A stretch of 64,000 nt of DNA from an uncultured Bacteroidales bacterium (GTDB taxonomy: Bacteria > Bacteroidota > Bacteroidia > Bacteroidales > F082): contig CAMZJA010000007.1 of NCBI GenBank assembly GCA_947307415.1, positions 1-64,000 of the forward strand. Direction: 5' to 3'. This document shows, piece after piece, positions 34,361 through 42,740 of the stretch (its first letter is position 1; every line of letters begins with the position of its first letter). The translations under genes and the position numbers were made by a program. Under the pieces are notes generated by a model that saw only the letters and a program-made list of their open reading frames with translations, did no database searches and had not been told where the DNA came from.

Positions 34361-35704
34361 ATGCCCAAACTAAAATCAAAAATATTAGTTGTTGACGACA
34401 ATGCCGGAATCCGTTCGGCGTTGAAGATTCTGCTGCCGACGAGATTCTCGGATGTGGAGCTCATTGCGACGCCCAAGGCGCTCATCAGCACGATGCAGAC
34501 GTTTAAGCCCGATGTGGTGCTGCTCGACATGAACTTCGAGGCCGACATCAACACCGGCAATGAAGGACTGTTTTGGCTTGCGGAGCTGAAGAAACGCTTT
34601 CAGGATGTGGAAGTGGTGCTTTTCACCGCCTACGCCGATATCGCACTCGCCGTGGAAGGCATGAAACGCGGAGCATTCGACTTTGTGGTGAAACCATGGG
34701 ATAACGCCAAACTCCTAGCCATTCTTGAAGAGGCATCGAAGAAACACCGCCATGTGGCATCAGATGATGTGGAACAGGATAAGCCGCAGATGATTTGGGG
34801 CAACAGCGAAGCGATGCAGAACCTCCGTCACATGGTTGAGAAGATTGCGCCTACCGAGGCTTCTGTGCTTATCACAGGCGAGAACGGAACAGGAAAAGAC
34901 GTGCTTGCCAACGAGATTCACAGGCTGTCGCAACGCTCTGGAAAACAGATGGTTAGCGTTGACATCGGTGCCATTACCGAGACTCTTTTTGAAAGCGAGA
35001 TGTTCGGTCATGTGAAAGGCGCGTTTACCGATGCCCATGCCGACCATATAGGAAAGTTTGAGCAAGCCAACGGAACGACGCTTTTCCTCGATGAAATCGG
35101 TAACATTCCGCTGAGCGAGCAGGCTAAGCTGCTGCGAGTACTTCAAAACCGCAGCGTCAACAGGGTTGGCGACACGAAAACCATCCCTATCGATATCCGT
35201 TTGATTTGCGCAACCAATATGAATCTTGCCGAGATGGTGAAACAAGGCCGTTTCCGTGAAGATTTGTATTACCGCATCAATACGGTGCCGCTACATCTGC
35301 CGCCATTGCGCGAACGGCAGGACGAAATCGTCACGTTGGCAATGCTTTTCGTTGAGAGATATGCTGAGAAATATCACCGTCAGGCTAAAGGGTTGTCAGA
35401 TGACGCGAAGACTTTGCTTTTGAACTGCAAATGGAGCGGCAACATCCGCGAGCTGCAGGGATACATTGAGAAAGCCGTCATCATGTCGGACAATGAGATT
35501 ATCGGGAAAGACGACTTGCAAATCAATGATTCACAATTGATTGATGTGCAAAACAAGACTCAGAGCCAGACTCTCGACGATGCTGAGGAACAAGTGATTC
35601 GCAATGCGATGAAGAAATATAACGGCAACCTCTCACTTGTGGCTAAAGCATTGAATATCAGTCGCCCGACATTGTATAACCGCCTCAAGAAATACGGAAT
35701 ATGA
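34361..35704 (+). CDS. Sigma-54-dependent response regulator (NtrC family)
   Basis: 447 residues, three domains. Receiver 7-125 with acidic pair Asp12/Asp13, phospho-acceptor Asp56 (VVLLDMN), Thr89 and Lys111. Sigma-54-interacting AAA+ domain 145-385: Walker A GENGTGKD (173-180), GAFTDA at 220-225 in place of GAFTGA (a form seen in Bacteroidota), Walker B LFLDEIG (241-247). C-terminal Fis-type helix-turn-helix 405-447 (ISRPTLYNRLKKYG). It should activate sigma-54 promoters from distant dyad sites. Three promoters in this window have exactly that design (twin TGTAAA-type dyads before TTGGCATG elements), so they are its likely targets. The kinase gene overlaps its stop by 4 bp. Confidence 0.95.
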   Translation: MPKLKSKILVVDDNAGIRSALKILLPTRFSDVELIATPKALISTMQTFKPDVVLLDMNFEADINTGNEGLFWLAELKKRFQDVEVVLFTAYADIALAVEGMKRGAFDFVVKPWDNAKLLAILEEASKKHRHVASDDVEQDKPQMIWGNSEAMQNLRHMVEKIAPTEASVLITGENGTGKDVLANEIHRLSQRSGKQMVSVDIGAITETLFESEMFGHVKGAFTDAHADHIGKFEQANGTTLFLDEIGNIPLSEQAKLLRVLQNRSVNRVGDTKTIPIDIRLICATNMNLAEMVKQGRFREDLYYRINTVPLHLPPLRERQDEIVTLAMLFVERYAEKYHRQAKGLSDDAKTLLLNCKWSGNIRELQGYIEKAVIMSDNEIIGKDDLQINDSQLIDVQNKTQSQTLDDAEEQVIRNAMKKYNGNLSLVAKALNISRPTLYNRLKKYGI

Positions 35705-36555
35705 GTGTGTGGCTGTGGATATTGATAGTGGTTGTTGCAGTGGCGCTTACTGCAGTGGTTACTACGTGGCTCGTAAGGAAGCAGGACACCCGAAAGGTGT
35801 CGTTTATGATGGACTCGCTCGAAGACGGCGAGATGAATTTCCGTTTCCGTGACAACTCGAATCTAAACCGAGCCTTGAATCGTATCCGTGGCATCTTTAC
35901 AAGGCGCACTGCAGTTGATGAGGCCGCTTCGTGGAGCAAACTGTTTCGCGTGATGACGCACGAAATCATGAACACAGTGGCGCCAATCGCCTCGCTGAGT
36001 GACGCATTGTCGAAAGACGACAGTCTGGACGTTAAAGCCGGACTGGAAACGATATCATCATCTTCAAAAGACCTGATAAGATTTGTGGAGTCGTACCGCA
36101 GCATGATGAAACAGGCTCCACCGGTTAGAAAAGCTGTGATGGTCGATGAAATGATGGAGCGCGTTTTAAACTTGAATAAAACACGTTTGAGAGAGCAGGG
36201 AGTTACGATTTCATATACTCAAAAAACGCCTGATTTGCTAATCTATATCGACGAAAGCCAGATTATGCAGGTGCTTAACAATCTGATAAAGAATGCTGTG
36301 CAAGCCGAAGCGAACTCAATCCGCATCACCGCGGAATTGAATTCTGAAGACCGCACCGTCATCAGCGTGACGAACAATGGCAAGCCTGTGCCGCTTCGCC
36401 AGCAGGAAGAGATTTTCGTGCCGTTCTACACCACCAAGCCCAATGGCACCGGCATAGGACTGAGCCTCTCGAGACAGATAATGACCAGACATAATGGAAA
36501 CCTGGCATTAGTGCAAAGCGACAGAAATATGACTACGTTTGCTTTGATTTTCTAA
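35701..36555 (+). CDS. Histidine kinase without a periplasmic sensor domain
   Basis: 284 residues, short for a membrane kinase. One membrane helix at 4-24, a short linker, an H-box with His87 (VMTHEIMNTVAPI), N-box (VLNNLIKNAVQ), F-box (FVPFYTTKPNG) and G-box (GTGIGLSLSRQI). There is no room for a periplasmic input domain, so it probably senses within the membrane or through a partner protein; the neighbouring FtsX permeases are candidates, as in Bce-type systems (inference). The ATG overlaps the regulator's stop as ATGA, so this is a coupled two-component pair. Confidence 0.93.
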   Translation: MSVWLWILIVVVAVALTAVVTTWLVRKQDTRKVSFMMDSLEDGEMNFRFRDNSNLNRALNRIRGIFTRRTAVDEAASWSKLFRVMTHEIMNTVAPIASLSDALSKDDSLDVKAGLETISSSSKDLIRFVESYRSMMKQAPPVRKAVMVDEMMERVLNLNKTRLREQGVTISYTQKTPDLLIYIDESQIMQVLNNLIKNAVQAEANSIRITAELNSEDRTVISVTNNGKPVPLRQQEEIFVPFYTTKPNGTGIGLSLSRQIMTRHNGNLALVQSDRNMTTFALIF

Positions 36556-36563
36556 AGGTCTAT

Positions 36564-36910
36564 TTACATTTTTGAATAACTATCATGAGCCAGGTGTTTT
36601 ATTTGGCCTGTGGTGCAGAATTTGCGGATGTATTTCTCGGCGGTTTTGGGTGCGATGTGAAGTCGTTCAGCGATGGAGAGATAGGTGCGACGGTTGAATT
36701 CACTGGGGAGGCTATTGAAGAAGGTTTGACAGAGAACGGTGACGGTGCCACGAGTGGCGTTGGAGTCGGTGGATGGGAGTGCCGGAGAGCAGAGCCGACA
36801 GGCGCGGCTTTGTTAGCTCGACAAATTCACGGTCTTTGCGCCTGGTGTAAGATATCATTTCATGATGGAAGGCTTTGCGGAAGCCATCAGAAAAGTTGCC
36901 ATAATAAAAG
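36564..36910 (-). pseudogene. DUF3987 remnant (mobile-element primase/helicase-like)
   Basis: On the minus strand one frame encodes YGNFSDGFRKAFHHEMISY and PRLSALLSGTP, classic DUF3987 sequence. After SGTP the match moves to another frame, with TRGTVTVLCQTFFNSLPSEF and TAEKYIRKFCTTGQI to a stop at 36564, the C-terminal end of DUF3987. About 100 residues between the two parts, and the whole N-terminal part, are missing. A promoter-like TATCTTTG (complement of 36927-36934) stands just upstream. DUF3987 proteins are found in Bacteroidota mobile islands. This is a decayed copy. Confidence 0.75.
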
Positions 36911-37003
36911 AATTTTAAAGTCAACGCAAAGATACGAAAAATTCTTGAAACTACCAAGAAAAACAAGCACTTTTTTCAAAAAAAATTGGCGTTTTTATTC
37001 ATG

Positions 37004-37038
37004 TTTTTGGCGTGATAGTATTGGTTTTTGGCGTGCTA
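37004..37038 (+). repeat. Iteron-like repeats, first cluster (2 copies)
   Basis: TTTTTGGCGTGATA at 37004-37017 and TTTTTGGCGTGCTA at 37025-37038, 21 bp apart. The second is followed by ACTGCA, placing GC 12 bp after GG as in a sigma-54 promoter. A partial copy (TTGGCGT) is at 36986. Confidence 0.75.
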
Positions 37039-37197
37039 ACTGCAAAAATTGAGAATACAAGTTCGCCTAAAGAAATCGAGTTTTGGAATTTGGTGCAATC
37101 GGAAGGTTTAATGTTTATTGGGAATGCGAGGAATTACTGGGAATTGCAGAGGGGTAGCGTTGCAGAGGAGGCTACCCCAGCCAGGTCACACAAATTT

Positions 37198-37238
37198 AAG
37201 CCTTAAATGACTGAATATCAGTGGTTTAAGGCTTTTTT
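37198..37238 (+). terminator. Terminator-like hairpin 1
   Basis: AAGCCTTAAA (37198-37207) pairs with TTTAAGGCTT (37225-37234), with an inner CTGA-ATA-TCAG stem and a T-run to 37238. There is no gene upstream on this strand, so it may end a small RNA. Confidence 0.65.
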
Positions 37239-37257
37239 AGTTGGTAAAATTGACCAG

Positions 37258-37329
37258 TTTTTGGCGTGCTAAACGCGATTTTTGGCGTGATAATTTTCAT
37301 TTTTGGCGTGCTAGCTTTTTTGCGTGTTA
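37258..37329 (+). repeat. Iteron-like repeats, second cluster (4 copies)
   Basis: TTTTTGGCGTG[A/C]TA at 37258, 37279 and 37300 (21-bp spacing) and a degenerate TTTTTTGCGTGTTA at 37316. Confidence 0.78.
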
Positions 37330-37493
37330 GTTAGTGTGGACAACTGACTATAAGTGACAGCAAATGAAATGGATTTGGAAATTTGGTTGCAAAAAAATAT
37401 TTCACATATTTTTTATTTCGTAAGAAATGCTATGATTTGAAGTTAGGGCTCGGTTGCAATGATAGATACCCCAGGCGGGTCACAAAGAAAATG

Positions 37494-37532
37494 GCTCTAA
37501 AGTAGTGGATATCAGTACTTTAGAGCTTTTTT
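37494..37532 (+). terminator. Terminator-like hairpin 2
   Basis: GCTCTAAAGTA (37494-37504) pairs perfectly with TACTTTAGAGC (37516-37526), followed by six T. Same loop motif (ATATCAG) as hairpin 1, with compensatory stem changes. Confidence 0.65.
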
Positions 37533-37543
37533 ATTGGGTAAAA

Positions 37544-37711
37544 TTAATATAATCTCTCGTTTTGTCTCACCGTTTCCTGTATTGCATCGGAATGGCCTGT
37601 CAATGCTGCAAAAGGAGCGAATTGTGCCGCGCGGTTCATCATGCTCATCTGCGGATGCCTTTTCGAAACATGATGCGGCAGGTTTATGATATCGTCGTAG
37701 TTGTCGGTCAT
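37544..37711 (-). CDS. Small partner protein of Y-family polymerase (YolD-like)
   Basis: 55 residues: MTDNYDDIINLPHHVSKRHP, then QMSMMNRAAQFAPFAALTGH and SDAIQETVRQNERLY. This LPHHVS...RAAQFxPFAALTG pattern is a conserved small protein found next to UmuC/DinB-type polymerase genes in several bacterial phyla; its role is not established. Its ATG overlaps the polymerase stop as ATGA, so it is translationally coupled. Stop at 37544. Confidence 0.8.
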   Translation of the reverse strand: MTDNYDDIINLPHHVSKRHPQMSMMNRAAQFAPFAALTGHSDAIQETVRQNERLY

Positions 37712-39141
37712 GCTTTGTGTCCTCCTATCTGTCGGTTGCGGTCTTTAGCGGTTGAACCTTCCTCAAAGTTCAAGCCTTTAAGTATGGCGTTTTTCCCGAA
37801 TTTCTCTTTTATTTCAAGCAAAGCTTCTTGCATCTTGCGTTCTTTTGCCAGCGATTTAACTTTCTTTTCATCCAGTTTGGCTTTCTTCTCGTAATCGGTG
37901 AAGAGGTCAAGCTGCTCTGGTTTTGTATTTTTACCGGCATTTTCTTCGTTTATCACACGATTGACAGTGATGTTTATATGGCGAACCAGCAACTTGGGAT
38001 CTACTATCTCGGCAAACAAATCGGCTGTAGCTCGGATAATTTCCTTTGTGGAAGAGGTGTAGCTGTCAAAATTTGCTGTGCCATGAGCGTGTTTAGGCAC
38101 CTGACGACCATAGTAGTCGGTGGTGACAGGTCCTGTGTATCTCTTGTTCGGATTGGAAAGATTCTCAGCGTCGTAGCCAATCGTCAGCACTATCTGGTTG
38201 GTTACAAGATGATGCTTCACAAGGTTCATCGACATCTCATCAGCCATCTCCAAAACAACAACCCTGGCTTTCTTATAATCATAACCGGTTGAAAGCACTT
38301 GTCCGCTGCTGAGTGAGTTGGTCTCAGGCTTGTAGGCTTTCACTTCTTTCATGGTGACAGGCTCCCAACCCCAGGCATGATCGATGAGAAGTTCGGCGTT
38401 TACTCCAAAAAGGCGATACAGCAGTTCTTCGTTTTCTATCGAGCAACGCGCAATCTTTCCCATGGTGTCGATGCCGTATTGTTCCAGTCGCGCCGCAATT
38501 CCCCTCCCTATTCTCCAGAAGCTCGTCAGCGGCTTATGATTCCAGAGCTTCTGACGATACGACATTTCATCTAGTTCGGCTATCCTGACGCCGTCTTTGT
38601 CGGCAGGAATGTGTTTTGCGACAATATCCATAGCCACCTTGCAAAGATACATGTTGGTTCCTATGCCAGCTGTCGCAGTGATTCCAGTTTCGTTCAGCAC
38701 GTCACAAACCATCCGTAGCGCGAGTTCATGCGCGGTGGTTTTATATGTCTTCAGGTAATCGGTCGCATCTATAAAAACCTCATCTATCGAGTAAGAATAA
38801 ATATCTTCAGGCGCGACATACTTCAGATAAACCTGATAAATCCTGGTGCTGTATTCAATGTAGTAGGCCATCCGTGGAGGCGCTACAATATAGCTCAGAT
38901 GCAGATTAGGATTGGCACGGTTTACTTCTGCCACTTTCTGCACCACCTCAAAAAGACGCGGGCGGCCGCCTATGCCGTATGATTTCAGTGAAGGCGAAAC
39001 AGCAAGACATATTGTTTTCTCGGTACGGCTTTCATCGGCAACGACAAGATTCGTAGTCAAGGGATCAAGTCCTCGTTCCACACATTCAACCGATGCATAA
39101 AACGACTTGAGGTCGATGGCTATGTACGTCCGCTGTTTCAT
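37708..39141 (-). CDS. Y-family DNA polymerase (UmuC/DinB type)
   Basis: 477 residues from ATG 39141 (an in-frame ATG at 39156 would overlap the upstream gene). Catalytic motifs are intact: YIAIDLKSFYASVECVERGL at the start (metal-binding Asp) and YSYSIDEVFIDATDYL (Asp-Glu pair). The finger/thumb region has TATAGIGTNMYLCKVAMD, HhH-like FWRIGRGIAARLEQYGI, and a little-finger domain follows. The C-terminal tail (about 60 residues) is rich in Lys and Glu and contains EQLDLF, which resembles a sliding-clamp binding motif. Translesion synthesis is the expected role. It lies 7 bp after the aminotransferase gene and overlaps the small partner gene. Confidence 0.92.
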   Translation of the reverse strand: MKQRTYIAIDLKSFYASVECVERGLDPLTTNLVVADESRTEKTICLAVSPSLKSYGIGGRPRLFEVVQKVAEVNRANPNLHLSYIVAPPRMAYYIEYSTRIYQVYLKYVAPEDIYSYSIDEVFIDATDYLKTYKTTAHELALRMVCDVLNETGITATAGIGTNMYLCKVAMDIVAKHIPADKDGVRIAELDEMSYRQKLWNHKPLTSFWRIGRGIAARLEQYGIDTMGKIARCSIENEELLYRLFGVNAELLIDHAWGWEPVTMKEVKAYKPETNSLSSGQVLSTGYDYKKARVVVLEMADEMSMNLVKHHLVTNQIVLTIGYDAENLSNPNKRYTGPVTTDYYGRQVPKHAHGTANFDSYTSSTKEIIRATADLFAEIVDPKLLVRHINITVNRVINEENAGKNTKPEQLDLFTDYEKKAKLDEKKVKSLAKERKMQEALLEIKEKFGKNAILKGLNFEEGSTAKDRNRQIGGHKA

Positions 39142-39148
39142 TGTGGTA

Positions 39149-40306
39149 CTATCCAAACACCTTTTTCATTCTCTTCATGGCTTCTTCAACCACGCTTCGC
39201 GGACACGCCAAATTGATTCTCAGACACTCAGGACGGCCAAACTCCTTACCGTTGTTCAGACCCAAGCCGGCTTCGAAAATCATTTTATCGTTAAGTGCTT
39301 TATTATCAAGACCATAAGCTGAGAAATCAAGCCAAAGCATGTAGGTAGCCTCAGCCTTGTGAACGCGTATCTTAGGAAGATTCTTGCCGATAAAATCGAC
39401 AACATAATCGATATTAACTTTTATATATTGCAGCAACAGTTGCAGCCACTCCTCCCCTTGCTCCATCGCGGTTTTTGTCGCAACCTTGCCAAATATATTA
39501 CCAAGATTTATCTCTGTACTATCTACAAAATCAACGTATTTCTTACGAAGCTCGTCGTTTGGAACGATAATCGTTGAAGTTGCCATTCCAGCGAGGTTGA
39601 ATGTCTTACTTGCAGCGTGCGCTGTTATGCTGTGTTGTTCAAACTCCTTGCAAACACTGGCAAAAGGTACATGCTTGAAACCCGGCAGCACCAAATCGCA
39701 ATGAATCTCGTCGGAAAACACCAAAACATTGTTTCTCATGCAGATATCACCGAGTCTCTTCAACTCTTCACGTGTCCAACATCTTCCAACTGGATTATGA
39801 GGATTGCTGAGAATCAACATCTTAGCAGTCTTCGCCTGCTTCTCCAAAAGTTCATAATCCATTATGAAACCGTCGTCGGTGTCAATCAGATTGTTGAGCA
39901 CAAGTTTGCGGTTGTGGCTCTCCACAGCGTGGAAAAACGGCGGGTAGACGGGCGGCTGGATGATAATCTCATCACCTTCGTCGGTGAGTCCCATCACGGC
40001 CATGTTGAATGCCGCTACGACACCCGGAGTGTAGGTCATCCATTCTGTTTTCAAATCCCAATGATGACGACGGCGAATCCAGTTGGCAATAGCCTCAAAA
40101 TAAGCGTCTTCACGGAAAGTGTAGCCATAAACATCATATTTCGCTCTTTCGATGACAGCCTCCCTGATGAAGTCAGGAGTACGGAAATCCATGTCGGCAA
40201 CCCACATCGGAATCACGTCAGGATTACCGAACACCTTGTCTCTCAAGTCATATTTGACACTCTCCGTGCCGACACGATTTATTTTTTCATCAAAATTGTA
40301 TTTCAT
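39149..40306 (-). CDS. MalY/PatB-type PLP-dependent aminotransferase (cystathionine beta-lyase-like)
   Basis: 385 residues. The N-terminus FDEKINRVGTESVKYD and MWVADMDFRTP is the MalY/PatB signature. The PLP site includes SNPHNPVGRCWTREEL, FSDEIHCDLVLPG and the Schiff-base Lys in AASKTFNLAGM. Enzymes of this group cleave cystathionine and related C-S bonds or transaminate. It is first in the operon with the Y-family polymerase, an unusual pairing that is probably not functional. Full family length. Confidence 0.92.
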   Translation of the reverse strand: MKYNFDEKINRVGTESVKYDLRDKVFGNPDVIPMWVADMDFRTPDFIREAVIERAKYDVYGYTFREDAYFEAIANWIRRRHHWDLKTEWMTYTPGVVAAFNMAVMGLTDEGDEIIIQPPVYPPFFHAVESHNRKLVLNNLIDTDDGFIMDYELLEKQAKTAKMLILSNPHNPVGRCWTREELKRLGDICMRNNVLVFSDEIHCDLVLPGFKHVPFASVCKEFEQHSITAHAASKTFNLAGMATSTIIVPNDELRKKYVDFVDSTEINLGNIFGKVATKTAMEQGEEWLQLLLQYIKVNIDYVVDFIGKNLPKIRVHKAEATYMLWLDFSAYGLDNKALNDKMIFEAGLGLNNGKEFGRPECLRINLACPRSVVEEAMKRMKKVFG

Positions 40307-40383
40307 ATTTAACGTTTTGTTTATTTTTTGGCAAAATTGACATTAATTTCAATACAAATTACAGTTTTTTTCAAAAAAAATTA

Positions 40384-40391
40384 TACTTTTG
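40384..40391 (+). promoter_or_regulatory. Promoter -7 box of the TonB-receptor operon
   Basis: TACTTTTG (TAnnTTTG), 18 bp before ATG 40410. Confidence 0.55.
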
Positions 40392-40409
40392 CAGCACAAA
40401 GGAATTTTC

Positions 40410-42737
40410 ATGAAAAAAATATACTTAATACTTATATTACTCATTGTTTCATCCTTGAAATTGTCGGCACAATCGGGCATTTACGGCGTTATCAAGGACA
40501 ACGACAGCGGTGAATTGCTAATCGAGGCGGCCATTTACATCGACTCGCTTCAGACAGGCACCACCACAAACTACAACGGCTATTACGATTTGCCTCTCAA
40601 TCCAGGCAAATACAAAATACGTTTCTCTTATTTAGGATACACCACCCTCGAGAAGACAGTTATTGTCGACAACTCCCGTAAACGATTGAATATCAATCTA
40701 AAAATGGAGTCTCAGGTGCTCGACAAAGTAGTGGTGACAAGTCAGAAGAAAGACGCCAACGTGCGTGAGCTGGCCATGAGTGTGCAGAAGCTGGAGATGG
40801 TGAAAATCAGGAAGATACCTGCATTGATGGGCGAAGTCGACGTCATCAAGGCGATACAGCTGTTGCCTGGTGTCATGGCGGCATCCGAGGGCTCATCGGG
40901 CTTCAGCGTGCGCGGCGGCTCTCCCGACCAGAACCTCATCATCTTGGACGACGCGCCAGTGTACAACGCCTCGCACTTCCTAGGCTTCTTCTCAGTCTTC
41001 AACAACGACGTGGTGAAAGACGCCACATTATACAAAGGCGACATACCGGCAAGCTACGACAGCCGACTCTCTTCTGTATTGGATATCAACACTTTAGACG
41101 AAGTCCCTGATCGTTTCACCATGACGGGAGGCATTGGAATACTCACCAGCCGCCTGATGGTCAACATGCCGTTCAACAAGCAGCGCACCTCAGTGATGCT
41201 CGCCGGACGTGTGACATACGGCGGACTCATCACACCTTATATTATCAACAAGCTCAAGGACACACGTATTTATTTTTACGACCTTAACGGCAAAATCACC
41301 CATGTCTTCAACAAAAACAACCGGCTTTACATCTCGGCATACAACGGTTACGACAGAGTCAGAATAAAAAAACTCATGGGCATCGGCTATGGAAACACCA
41401 CAGCCACAGTGCGTTGGAACCATATCTTCAACCCAAAACTGACATCGAACCTGGCATTTGTCTACACAAAATACAGATATATCATCGATGTTGAGATGAA
41501 GCCTTACGACTTCAGCATCAAAGCAGGAATCAAGGATTACACAGCGAAATACTACTTTACCTGGCTGATGACCGACAAGATAACCTCAAAGTTCGGAGTT
41601 ACAGCCACTTTCCACCGCTACAGCCAAGGCGAACTCGACGACAAAACCGGCGTTGTGGCGCAATATATGTCGGTGAATCCCGACGAAAAAGTTTACCGCG
41701 ACGCTTTGGAATACGCTTTGTTTTATGTACACGACCACAACATAACTCCTTTTCTATCAATAAGATACGGACTTCGTCTCTCGATATATCAGAATATAGG
41801 AAAAGAAACTTTATACCTCTTCGACAACAATTATAAGTTTTATGATTCGATAAATTATGGTGTCGGAGAGATTTTCAACACCGAGGTAAACCTCGAGCCT
41901 CGTCTCGCTATGATGTATCGTTTAAGTGCGAAATCATCTGTAAAGGCTTCATATTCAAGGACTGTGCAATATGCTCAGATTGCCACCAACGCCACTGGCG
42001 GCCTGCCTTTCGATATGTGGTTTCCAACCAATCCGAACATCAGGCCGCAGAAATGCGACCAGTTTGCCATCGGTTATTTCCGCAACTTCCGTGGCAACGA
42101 CATCGAGACATCAGGTGAGATATTCTACAAAAACCTCACCGATGTCATTGATTTTGTCGACGACGCGTTCTTCTATGGCAACGTGTTGGTTGACGGCGAG
42201 GTGCGTGTGGGAAAAGGACGTTCCTACGGTGCCGAATTTATTATAAGGAAAAACTACGGCAAGCTAACAGGCTGGATTTCATACACTTACAGCAGATCGT
42301 TCCGCACTGTCAAAGGCATCAGCCACGACAAGGAATACCGTTCGCCTTACGACCGTCCGCATTGCATCAGCATTGTTTTAAACTATGAAGTCAACGATAA
42401 GGTTGACGTCTCGGCCAACTGGATCTACAACACCGGTCAGCCGATAACCTATCCTTACGGAAAATACACCGACCACGGCTCAACATACGCCGTTTACAAC
42501 GGTTACCGTAACCAGAGCCGTTATCCCGATTATCACCGTCTCGACGTTTCGGTCACATGGAAAGGCAAGCAGCACGAGCGTTGGCAAGGCGAATGGAACC
42601 TCTCGGTTTACAACGTTTACGGCCGTCACAACGCCTGGGCTGTAACTTTCAAACCAACCGAACATCAGGGATTGGAAACGGAAAAGATTTATCTTTTCTC
42701 TGTAATTCCTTCATTATCATATAATTTTAAGTTTTAA
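40410..42737 (+). CDS. TonB-dependent receptor with carboxypeptidase-regulatory-like domain
   Basis: 775 residues. Signal peptide (MKKIYLILILLIVSSLKLSAQ), an N-terminal beta-sandwich of about 85 residues (GIYGVIKDNDSGELLIEAAI ... FSYLGYTTLEK), a plug domain (VDVIKAIQLLPGVMAASEGS, FSVRGGSPDQNLIILDD) and a long beta-barrel ending in an aromatic residue (SVIPSLSYNFKF). It is an outer-membrane active transporter. The DUF4249 lipoprotein gene starts 3 bp downstream, a pairing typical of Bacteroidota that parallels SusC/SusD; substrate is unknown. ATG 40410 is chosen for the signal peptide and promoter, over an ATG at 40389. Confidence 0.92.
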   Translation: MKKIYLILILLIVSSLKLSAQSGIYGVIKDNDSGELLIEAAIYIDSLQTGTTTNYNGYYDLPLNPGKYKIRFSYLGYTTLEKTVIVDNSRKRLNINLKMESQVLDKVVVTSQKKDANVRELAMSVQKLEMVKIRKIPALMGEVDVIKAIQLLPGVMAASEGSSGFSVRGGSPDQNLIILDDAPVYNASHFLGFFSVFNNDVVKDATLYKGDIPASYDSRLSSVLDINTLDEVPDRFTMTGGIGILTSRLMVNMPFNKQRTSVMLAGRVTYGGLITPYIINKLKDTRIYFYDLNGKITHVFNKNNRLYISAYNGYDRVRIKKLMGIGYGNTTATVRWNHIFNPKLTSNLAFVYTKYRYIIDVEMKPYDFSIKAGIKDYTAKYYFTWLMTDKITSKFGVTATFHRYSQGELDDKTGVVAQYMSVNPDEKVYRDALEYALFYVHDHNITPFLSIRYGLRLSIYQNIGKETLYLFDNNYKFYDSINYGVGEIFNTEVNLEPRLAMMYRLSAKSSVKASYSRTVQYAQIATNATGGLPFDMWFPTNPNIRPQKCDQFAIGYFRNFRGNDIETSGEIFYKNLTDVIDFVDDAFFYGNVLVDGEVRVGKGRSYGAEFIIRKNYGKLTGWISYTYSRSFRTVKGISHDKEYRSPYDRPHCISIVLNYEVNDKVDVSANWIYNTGQPITYPYGKYTDHGSTYAVYNGYRNQSRYPDYHRLDVSVTWKGKQHERWQGEWNLSVYNVYGRHNAWAVTFKPTEHQGLETEKIYLFSVIPSLSYNFKF

Positions 42738-42740
42738 GCC

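Larger units (their letters stand above)
36911..37543. other. Non-coding region with iteron-like array and two hairpin units
   Basis: No credible gene on either strand. It holds five copies of TTTTTGGCGTG[A/C]TA plus a degenerate sixth, an 8-bp hairpin GGGGTAGC (37151-37158) with GCTACCCC (37171-37178), and two related units (about 37170-37250 and 37465-37545). Both units contain ACCCCAG...GGTCACA, then a stem-loop with TATCAG in the loop and a T-run, then TTGGTAAAATT-like sequence. Confidence 0.7.

Noticed and set aside
36585..37052. 155-codon open frame on the plus strand
   Set aside because: It is the antisense of the DUF3987 remnant; the minus strand gives recognisable family sequence.
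37494..37532. Terminator for the minus-strand polymerase operon
   Set aside because: The T-run is on the plus strand only; on the minus strand the stem is followed by CATTTTCTTTG, which is a weak tail.
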